DNA of 64,000 nt from Prescottella equi (GTDB lineage: Bacteria; Actinomycetota; Actinomycetes; Mycobacteriales; Mycobacteriaceae), in contig NZ_JAIVAH010000022.1 in NCBI RefSeq assembly GCF_020171745.1, positions 211,321 to 275,320 of the forward strand, in the 5' to 3' direction. Below are positions 17,986 to 24,195 of this stretch, piece by piece; position 1 is the first letter of the stretch, and each line of letters starts with the position of its first letter. The position numbers and the translations under genes were made by a program. The notes below the pieces were generated by a model. It saw only the letters and a program-made list of their open reading frames with translations, was not told the origin of the DNA and made no database searches.

Positions 17986-19263
17986 CTACAGCCGGGTGAA
18001 CTTTCCGCTGTCCGACTCGAACTCCGTGAGCAGTTCGGTTGTGAGTGTCGGGCGGGTGTCGGCGATCGCCGCGAGGTAGTCCTCGGTGGTCGCCGGACGG
18101 CCCGACCGGTCGGCGACCTCGCGTTCGAACGCGGCCTGCGAGCCCTTCCGAGAGGCGAACTCGATGTCGGCGGGGGTGAACAACTCGCTCGCCTCGACCA
18201 GTCGATCGAGGTCGACATGGGCTGCCGAGGCGCCGAGATACCGTTGCCAGACGGCCTTCCGGGCAGGCTCGTCGGGCGGGCCGACCGGGATCACGTAGTC
18301 GAAGCGCCCCGGCCGCAGGAACGCCGAGTCCAGGGAATGCACCGAGTTGGTGGCGCACACCATCAGTCGGCGCTCGCCCTCGCGGAACGCGGGAATGAGC
18401 TTGAGGAGTTCGTTCGTGACCCCGTGCGCCGGGTTGGTGGCGACTCCTGTTCGGGCGCTGGCGATCTCCTCGACCTCGTCGATGAACAGCACCACCTCGT
18501 CGAGGTCGGCCAGATCCGCGAAAACCTCGCGTAGCGACGCGGCGAGACCGCCCTCGGAGGAGGCGGCGAGTCGGGACGGGAACAGTTCGACGAACGGCCA
18601 GTCGAGTCGGGAGGCGATGGCCTTGGCGAAGCTGGTCTTGCCGGTTCCGGGTGGGCCGAACAGGATCACCGCCTTGGGCGGCTGCACGCCGTAGCGGTCG
18701 GCGAGATCGGGGTTCTCGAGCGGCGAGACGATGCGGCGCTCGATGACCTCCTTGACGCCCTCCATGCCGGACATGGTGTGCCAGAGGCCGTCCGGCATGA
18801 CCCGGCCACCGAGTTCGCTGAGCAGTGTCTTGTCCGGGCCCAGCGGTTCGAGCATTTCGTAGTAGACGAGGCCGTCGCGGCGGTGGTAGCCGGAGTGCTC
18901 GAACGCCGCCGATCCGGTGGCGGCATCCGGGAGCACTGCCGAGATGCGGTGCGCGCCGGCGCTCCGCAGCCGCCGCTCGAGGTTGGCGAGCAGTGCGCTC
19001 CCGATACCGCGGTTGCGCCAGCGTGCTCCGAGCGCGACGAGCAGTATCCACGCGCGTTCACCGTGGACCTGCGCGACGGCCATGCCCACCAGTTCGTCAC
19101 CGACGGTCGCCACCACCGCGGGCTGCCCGGCCCGCGCAGCGGCCATCACCTCCGCGAGCGTGAACACCGGTTCCGGGGAGCCAGGCACCCGGCTCTGATC
19201 CCAGATCTGGATGGCCTGGTCCAGATCGTCGTTCTGGAAGTCGCGCAATCGCCACACCGGCAT
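17986..19263 (-). CDS. GNAT acetyltransferase - AAA+ ATPase fusion protein
   Basis: One 425-residue chain holds two domains. Residues 1-140 are a GNAT N-acetyltransferase, with acetyl-CoA motif RNRGIGSALL at about 83-92 and the terminal AFEHSGYHRRDGLVYYEM strand. Residues 160-400 are an AAA+ module, with Walker A GPPGTGKT at 203-210, Walker B VVLFIDEVEEI, sensor 1 CATNSVHSLD, and the Arg finger region RPGRFDYVIPVGPP. The AAA part resembles classical FtsH/ARC-type ATPases but lacks a protease domain. It might remodel or acetylate a bound protein. It is accessory relative to mycobacteria, with no obvious partner; the nearest upstream element is a short ORF of unclear status. Confidence 0.85.
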   Translation of the reverse strand: MPVWRLRDFQNDDLDQAIQIWDQSRVPGSPEPVFTLAEVMAAARAGQPAVVATVGDELVGMAVAQVHGERAWILLVALGARWRNRGIGSALLANLERRLRSAGAHRISAVLPDAATGSAAFEHSGYHRRDGLVYYEMLEPLGPDKTLLSELGGRVMPDGLWHTMSGMEGVKEVIERRIVSPLENPDLADRYGVQPPKAVILFGPPGTGKTSFAKAIASRLDWPFVELFPSRLAASSEGGLAASLREVFADLADLDEVVLFIDEVEEIASARTGVATNPAHGVTNELLKLIPAFREGERRLMVCATNSVHSLDSAFLRPGRFDYVIPVGPPDEPARKAVWQRYLGASAAHVDLDRLVEASELFTPADIEFASRKGSQAAFEREVADRSGRPATTEDYLAAIADTRPTLTTELLTEFESDSGKFTRL

Positions 19264-19265
19264 CT

Positions 19266-19442
19266 GTGTTCACCTCGATCCGATCGGGTCTTTCACATCG
19301 TCGGGTCTCTCAAGTAGACACCGCGGCTTCGGCGCTGTCAGCCCGTATCGCCGACCTCGACGGCCACGGGATCTGGGCAAATCGGCTGGTCAACGACCTG
19401 TTCGCGGGCAATCCGCTGTGGTGCGCCTCACCCGGTCGTTAG
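19266..19442 (+). CDS. Short ORF or remnant gene, 58 codons, unknown
   Basis: A GTG at 19266 opens 58 codons ending at TAG 19440-19442. The last 41 codons have strong GC at third positions and an ordinary protein-like composition (ADLDGHGIWANRLVNDLFAGNPLW is followed by the stop in this frame, about residues 28-51), better than the other frames here. I do not recognise it. It could be a small gene, or the 3' end of a gene lost when the accessory region was inserted. No clear ribosome-binding site is visible. Confidence 0.2.
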   Translation: MFTSIRSGLSHRRVSQVDTAASALSARIADLDGHGIWANRLVNDLFAGNPLWCASPGR

Positions 19443-19483
19443 ATTGTGGGTGGGTCTACTGCGACGCGTGGAGGCGATCGGCC

Positions 19484-20050
19484 ATGACACCGGACGAACT
19501 CATGAACGAGGCGTGCCGGCTCGCGATCGAGTCGGTCGAGAACAACTGGGGTGGTCCGTTCGGGGCGGTGATCGCCCGCGACGGGGAGATTGTCGCGCGG
19601 GGACAGAACCGGGTGCTGCTGACCGGTGACGTCACCGCGCACGGCGAGGTCGAGGCCATCCGCAAGGCGATCCAGGTGCTCAACGCCGAGGCGCCCAGCA
19701 TCTCGCGTGCGTACGTCGACGAGTCCACGCTGAAACTGGTGCCGCGGCCGGAGGGATCGCCGGATCGGGTGCCGGAGCGGGCGCGCATGCTGATGGGGAT
19801 GGAGATCTTCACCTGCGGCGCGCCGTGCCCGATGTGCATGAGTGCGATCTACTGGTCCCGGCTCGACGCGGTCTATTTCGCGAGCGATCTGCCGGCCACC
19901 AGCCGCATCGGTTTCGACGACGCATTCCAGTACGAGGACTTCACCCGGCCGCTCGCGGACCGCTCCATCAAGATCGAGCAACTTCGGGCCGACCTCGGCG
20001 CCGCGGCCTACGAGACGTGGGCCGAGAAGCCCGACAAGCACCCGTACTGA
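19484..20050 (+). CDS. Nucleoside (guanine-like) deaminase, CDA superfamily
   Basis: The 188-residue protein has the cytidine/guanine-deaminase zinc site: AHGEVEAI with the His ligand and the catalytic Glu (about residues 53-56), then GAPCPMCMSAIYW with the two Cys ligands (about 110-113). The layout with a long insert between the two motifs and the C-terminal DFTRPLADRSIKIEQL tail fits guanine deaminase and related enzymes of nucleobase salvage, not tRNA-adenosine deaminase, but the substrate is not certain. ATG 19484 has GGAGG upstream. The next gene starts 1 bp after its stop and lacks a ribosome-binding site, so it is translationally coupled. Confidence 0.85.
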   Translation: MTPDELMNEACRLAIESVENNWGGPFGAVIARDGEIVARGQNRVLLTGDVTAHGEVEAIRKAIQVLNAEAPSISRAYVDESTLKLVPRPEGSPDRVPERARMLMGMEIFTCGAPCPMCMSAIYWSRLDAVYFASDLPATSRIGFDDAFQYEDFTRPLADRSIKIEQLRADLGAAAYETWAEKPDKHPY

Positions 20051-20051
20051 C

Positions 20052-21017
20052 ATGGCGGCGCCGGATCCGCGCGCACGGACTCCGCGGCCCGCGACGGTCG
20101 TCGTCACGCATCGGTTGCGCCCCGGGATGGACGCCGACTTCCGACGCTGGCAGAACGAAGTCGACTCTGCGGCAGCATCGTTCACCGGCTTTCTCGGCAC
20201 GGAGGGCACGCCTCCGGTGAATGGTGGGTCCGAGTGGTCGGTGGTGTACCGCTTCGACTCGCTGGACCACCTGCGGGACTGGCTCGACAGCGACCGGCGG
20301 CGGGATCTGGTCGACGGCGCCGGCGCGCTGTTCGTCGCGCCGCCCACCCAGAACGTGTTGCTCGAGAACGGTTCGGATGCGGTGACCGTCGTGGTGTCGC
20401 ACCCGCCGGTGCCCGGCCGGGAGTCCGAGTTCCTGGCATGGCAGCACCGAATCACCGACGCGGAGAGGAAGTTCCCCGGCTTCCGGGGATCCGAGTGGCA
20501 CCCGCCGATTCCGGGGGTGCAGGACGACTGGACGATCCTGTTCACGTTCGACTCGCAGGAGCATCTCGACCGGTGGCTGGATTCACCCGAACGCGCGTCG
20601 CTGCTCGCCGAGGGATCGGCGTTCAAGGACTTCACCGTGCGGCCCATCCCGAGCCCGTACGGATCCTGGTTCCCCGCGACCGGGGCCGGGGACGCGCCGG
20701 TGCCGTCGTGGAAGACCGCGCTGTCGGTACTGGTGGGGCTGTACCCGCTGGTCGTGGTGCTCACGATCACCATCGACGAGTTGTGGCCGGGCGCGCCGCT
20801 GTGGGCGAGCCTGCTGATCGGCAACATCGCGTCGGTGTGCCTGCTGACCTGGGTGGTGATGCCGGTGGTGACCCGCGCCCTGCGGTTCTGGCTCGAGCCC
20901 GGCGATGCGGGGGATCGGCGCATCGACACGATCGGGCTGATGGTCTCGGTCGGCTTCCTGGCGGTCGCCGCGATCGTGTTCTGGCTCGCCACGACGGTGG
21001 TGTGGTCGTTGCCCTGA
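20052..21017 (+). CDS. Tandem antibiotic-biosynthesis-monooxygenase-like (ABM) membrane protein
   Basis: The 321-residue protein has two ABM-fold (dimeric ferredoxin-like) repeats, about residues 14-110 and 115-205. These are seen as the parallel segments VVVTHRLRPGMDADFRRWQ / VVVSHPPVPGRESEFLAWQ and then YRFDSLDHLRDWLDS / FTFDSQEHLDRWLDS. Three hydrophobic segments (about 228-250, 255-285 and 293-320) follow and should anchor it in the membrane. ABM domains can oxidise aromatic rings or sense haem or ligands; the substrate here is unknown. ATG 20052 overlaps nothing but lies 1 bp from the deaminase stop, with no ribosome-binding site. Confidence 0.75.
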   Translation: MAAPDPRARTPRPATVVVTHRLRPGMDADFRRWQNEVDSAAASFTGFLGTEGTPPVNGGSEWSVVYRFDSLDHLRDWLDSDRRRDLVDGAGALFVAPPTQNVLLENGSDAVTVVVSHPPVPGRESEFLAWQHRITDAERKFPGFRGSEWHPPIPGVQDDWTILFTFDSQEHLDRWLDSPERASLLAEGSAFKDFTVRPIPSPYGSWFPATGAGDAPVPSWKTALSVLVGLYPLVVVLTITIDELWPGAPLWASLLIGNIASVCLLTWVVMPVVTRALRFWLEPGDAGDRRIDTIGLMVSVGFLAVAAIVFWLATTVVWSLP

Positions 21018-21033
21018 CGGCCCGGTTCGCCGG

Positions 21034-22290
21034 CTAACCCGATCCGGTGACCGTGAGCCACAGCAGTGCGATGTTGAGCGCGATGATGAGGCCGACGCAC
21101 AGCCAGGCGGCCGCGGTGGTGGCCGTGGCGTTGCGTTCGGGACCCATCAGGTCCGGGTCCGACGTCATCCGCACGAGCGGCACGAGGGCGAACGGGATGC
21201 ACAGGCTCAGCACGACCTGACTGATCACGAGTGCGTACGTCGGATCGACGCCGATCCCGAGCACGATCAGCGCGGGAATGAGCGTGACGATCCGCCGGGT
21301 GAGCACCGGAATCCGCATGTTCAGCAGTCCGTGCATGATCTCGGATCCGGCGGCACACCCCACCGATGTCGACGCCAGACCGGACGCGAGCAGGCCCACG
21401 GCGAACACCACCGCGACGCCCGGGCCGAGCGACGCCTGGATGGCTGCGTGCGCGCCCTCGATGCTGTCGGTGTCCGGTACGCCGCGCAGCGCCGACGCGG
21501 CGAGCAGCAGCATGCCGATGTTCACGCCGCCCGCGACGATCAACGCCGAGGAGACGTCCCAACGCGTGACGCGCAGCAGTCGATGGAGGCGTGGGCCGTG
21601 CCCCGCCGCGCCGTGCCGATCGCGGGCGAGCGCGGAGTGCAGGTAGATCGCGTGCGGCATGACCGTGGCGCCCAGCATGCTGGCCGCGAGCAGCACGGTC
21701 TCGCTGCCCTCGAATCGGGGAACCAGTCCGGCGACGGCGTCGCCCGCCGAGACGTCGGTGAAGAGCAGTCCGGTGAGGAATCCGATCGTGATGATCGCCA
21801 GCAGTCCCATCACCACGAACTCGAAGGTCCGCTGTCCGCGTCGCGACTGGATCGACAGGATGATCATCGAGACGACGCCGGTGATGAGCCCGCCGACGAA
21901 CAGTGGCAGACCGAACAGCAGGTGCAGGGCGATGGCGCCGCCGATGACCTCCGCGAGGTCGGTCGCGGCGGCCATCGCCTCCGCCTGCAACCAGAACGCA
22001 CGGCGGTTGCCCGTGCGCAGGCGTCGGCCCAGCATCTCCGGCAGGGACCGTCCGGTGACCAGGCCCAGCTTCGCGGACAGGTACTGGATCAGCACCGCCA
22101 TCGCGTTCGCGAGCACGAGCACCCAGATGAGCAGATAGCCGTACTTGGCGCCCGCGGTGAGATTGGCCGCCACGTTGCCGGGGTCGACGTACGCGATGGC
22201 GGCGACGAACGCGGGACCCATCAGGGCAGCGGAGCGCAGGCCGGCGCCTCGACGTCGTGGCGCCGAGGGGGCGTCGATCTCGGTGCTCAC
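21034..22290 (-). CDS. mntH: Nramp-family manganese(II) transporter
   Basis: MntH imports Mn2+ (and possibly Fe2+) with protons. The 418-residue protein has eleven predicted helices, the metal-binding DPGN motif at residues 36-39 in helix 1, and the MPH motif of helix 6 in LGATVMPHAIYLHS with the conserved Met and His. GTG 22290 has CGGAG 5 nt upstream. A strong promoter with a palindrome in its spacer precedes the gene (22361-22390), which is the usual arrangement for repression by a metal-dependent MntR/DtxR-type regulator, here inferred. Confidence 0.93.
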   Translation of the reverse strand: MSTEIDAPSAPRRRGAGLRSAALMGPAFVAAIAYVDPGNVAANLTAGAKYGYLLIWVLVLANAMAVLIQYLSAKLGLVTGRSLPEMLGRRLRTGNRRAFWLQAEAMAAATDLAEVIGGAIALHLLFGLPLFVGGLITGVVSMIILSIQSRRGQRTFEFVVMGLLAIITIGFLTGLLFTDVSAGDAVAGLVPRFEGSETVLLAASMLGATVMPHAIYLHSALARDRHGAAGHGPRLHRLLRVTRWDVSSALIVAGGVNIGMLLLAASALRGVPDTDSIEGAHAAIQASLGPGVAVVFAVGLLASGLASTSVGCAAGSEIMHGLLNMRIPVLTRRIVTLIPALIVLGIGVDPTYALVISQVVLSLCIPFALVPLVRMTSDPDLMGPERNATATTAAAWLCVGLIIALNIALLWLTVTGSG

Positions 22291-22360
22291 TGGACTCCGC
22301 TCGCTGAACTCTCCGGGGACGGGCAGCGAGTACCGCCCGAGCGGTGATTCGCTAGTACGG

Positions 22361-22390
22361 ACTATAGAGTTCGGGTCGCCGAACTTTCAA
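22361..22390 (-). promoter_or_regulatory. mntH promoter with operator-like palindrome between -35 and -10
   Basis: On the minus strand TTGAAA (22390-22385) and TATAGT (22366-22361) are 18 bp apart, each one base from the sigma-70 consensus. The spacer holds a perfect 7-bp inverted repeat AGTTCGG-N4-CCGAACT. A bound regulator would block RNA polymerase. Confidence 0.75.
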
Positions 22391-22411
22391 GCCTGTGCCC
22401 TGACCACGTGA

Positions 22412-22450
22412 ATCGCCCCCTGCCGGACGTGCTGTCCGGCAGGGGGCGAT
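22412..22450. terminator. Terminator hairpin downstream of the GH19-like gene
   Basis: A perfect 17-bp stem (atcgccccctgccggac at 22412-22428 with its complement at 22434-22450) and a 5-nt loop. It lies 25 bp past the minus-strand GH19 stop and just before the mntH promoter, so it insulates the two. Confidence 0.8.
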
Positions 22451-22475
22451 CGGGTCGTGCGTCAGAAGTCGGGCG

Positions 22476-23312
22476 TCAGTGGAAGACGGCGAGTGCGCGC
22501 TGGAAGCTGTCGATCCGCTGGACCAGGCCGTGCGTGCCGCCGTTGACGATGCGGGACACCGACTCGATGCTGCCGGAGTCCGACACGGCATTGAGGTTGC
22601 GGGACTGCCAGTACCACGCGGCGGTCTCGAAGGCGTTCTCCGGCGTCGCCATCAGCTCGGGGTTCGCGATGAAGTCGATGCCGAGGTACTGGCTGACGCT
22701 CTCGTAGTTGTGGCGTCCGGTCACCTGGATGGCGCCGCGGCCCTTGAAGCGCTCGCCGTCGCCGGGTGCGAAGTTGCCCAGATCCGAGCGCCCCTCGTAG
22801 GCGCGACCGGACGCGTACTCCTCGAACGTGCGGAACGAGTCGGACTCGACCACCAGCTGCGCGATGAACGCGGCCTTCCGCAGCGGGGTGTCGATGGCGG
22901 CCTTCGCCAGCGCCTCGTTCAGCGGCGCGACGTACTGCGCCAGGCGGTCGGGAGCCACCTGCGGGACGATGTTCACGAGCTCGTCGAGCGTGACCGACGC
23001 GGGAGCCGGCGGGGGCGGGGGTGCGGGCAGGGTCGGTTCCGGCATGACCCGCGCCTGCGGGACGGGCGCCGGTGCCGTGGAGGACAGGGGAAGGTCGAGT
23101 GCCTTCAGCAGTCCGGCGGTGTCGAGGAACTGCGCGGGAGCGGCGGGTAACGCCGGTGCGACGCTCGCGTTGGCGACCGGGCCGGTCGCAAGGTTGCCGG
23201 CACACAGCCCGGCGACGGTGGCGGTGGCGAGGACGGCGACACGGGCTCGCGACAGGAGTCCGCGCTGGGTGCCGCTCTTGCGATCGGTCGTGCAGTCAGG
23301 GGTGTTGTGCAA
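22476..23312 (-). CDS. Secreted GH19/lysozyme-like cell-wall hydrolase
   Basis: The 278-residue precursor starts with a signal peptide (basic RKSGTQRGLLSRAR, then a hydrophobic VAVLATATVAGLCAGNLA, cleavage probably after ANA). A Pro/Ala-rich linker (about residues 85-110) leads to a GH19-chitinase/endolysin-like domain: FIAQLVVESDSFRTFEEYA with the family's first catalytic Glu, and GERFKGRGAIQVTGRHNYE. It is probably secreted to cleave peptidoglycan or chitin. The start is TTG 23312, with GGAG 8 nt upstream; an ATG 7 nt upstream is out of frame. It follows a long non-coding leader with a Crp-type site. Confidence 0.82.
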   Translation of the reverse strand: MHNTPDCTTDRKSGTQRGLLSRARVAVLATATVAGLCAGNLATGPVANASVAPALPAAPAQFLDTAGLLKALDLPLSSTAPAPVPQARVMPEPTLPAPPPPPAPASVTLDELVNIVPQVAPDRLAQYVAPLNEALAKAAIDTPLRKAAFIAQLVVESDSFRTFEEYASGRAYEGRSDLGNFAPGDGERFKGRGAIQVTGRHNYESVSQYLGIDFIANPELMATPENAFETAAWYWQSRNLNAVSDSGSIESVSRIVNGGTHGLVQRIDSFQRALAVFH

Positions 23313-23749
23313 GGCTCATGCTCCGGCTTTGGGCTGCGGGGGCAGCCATGTCGGGCGTGAACACCGGTATCATCGGAAGCGGTCGTCGTGATCGAGACCG
23401 TTTGATCACCGGGTGGTCACGGCAATGTCACAACCAGATAACAGGCCGTTACCGAAGATCTTCAAGTCATCGAGACGAGTGCCACTCTGGGCATTTAAAG
23501 TGACTCAGATCACATATTCGACGGCGCGTCGTTACAGGGTTTGTTACCTCAGCCCTGGTAATTGGGTCTTTCCTGGGTGTTCGGACGGGGTCGTGAAACA
23601 GCCTGTCGTGACCTTTCAGCAGCCGGATCGGCTCCGACATCGAGGCGGATCAATCTCCCGATCGTCTCTAGGTGCGCGACGTGCATCCGTTCGTGACATT
23701 CGTTCGTGACCTCACCGACCCACACCGATACGTGTCCGCGACCGTGGAC
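23313..23749. other. 437-bp intergenic region, no gene seen
   Basis: No credible coding frame, tRNA or recognised riboswitch fold was found. It holds the promoter region of the GH19-like gene, a Crp-type palindrome at 23499-23514, and a direct repeat CGTTCGTGAC at 23688-23697 and 23701-23710. It also takes the 3' end of the minus-strand jet operon. It is lower in GC than its neighbours, especially from 23400 to 23600. Confidence 0.5.
23499..23514. promoter_or_regulatory. Crp/GlxR-type cAMP-receptor-protein site
   Basis: AGTGACTCAGATCACA matches the Crp half-site consensus TGTGA-N6-TCACA at 9 of 10 fixed positions, with only the first T replaced. It is 187 bp upstream of the GH19-like gene. 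Crp-type regulators are known to control cell-wall-hydrolase genes in Mycobacteriales; control here is inferred. Confidence 0.5.
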
Positions 23750-24184
23750 TCAATCCCAGAAATCGGCCTTGGTGTACTCGGAGAGCGGCGAGAACCCCAT
23801 ACCTCTCAGTTCCGCCGACTCGCACGTGTGCCCGAACTCGTCGGTGCAGACGAGTGATCGGCCGACGTCGGTGCAGACGAAGGCAGCCGCCTCGGGAACG
23901 CGTGACTCAGCGATCTCGAATCGGGCGACGGACTCGAGAACCGGCGCGTCCGGGAGGTTGCGATTGCGGGACGGCTGACCGCTGTGAGGGTCGAGCTCGA
24001 GCTCGACGTCGGAGGCTGCCAAGTCGATCACCGAGGCCCACTCGCCCCAGCGCAGGTAGTTGTACCGCTTCGCGGCAGGATCGGGATCGAACGGGTCCCA
24101 ATCCCACGGCCGATCGAGCGTCCCCCTTCGATACGGGCGGGCAGCCCGGCTCCCCGACGACGTACTCGAGAACCAGAGCGTCAC
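23750..24184 (-). CDS. Unknown 144-residue acidic protein, last gene of the jet operon
   Basis: GTG 24184 begins 11 bp after the jetC stop and gives an acidic, soluble product. It is rich in Asp, Pro and aromatic residues near its N-terminal third (PWDWDPFDPDP) and has two Cys in EAAAFVCTDVGRSLVC and one in HTCESAE. There is no signal peptide, membrane helix or TOPRIM-like motif. I do not recognise the family. Its place is where four-gene loci of this type carry the JetD nuclease, but it shows no likeness to JetD. No ribosome-binding site is visible, so translation probably depends on coupling to jetC. The start could lie somewhat further in. Confidence 0.5.
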   Translation of the reverse strand: MTLWFSSTSSGSRAARPYRRGTLDRPWDWDPFDPDPAAKRYNYLRWGEWASVIDLAASDVELELDPHSGQPSRNRNLPDAPVLESVARFEIAESRVPEAAAFVCTDVGRSLVCTDEFGHTCESAELRGMGFSPLSEYTKADFWD

Positions 24185-24195
24185 GCGGCGGTGTC

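Noticed and set aside
23313..23520. c-di-AMP (ydaO-type) riboswitch in the leader of the GH19-like gene
   Set aside because: Such elements are known upstream of actinobacterial wall hydrolases, but I could not find the conserved core or pairing on the minus strand. A covariance-model search would settle it.
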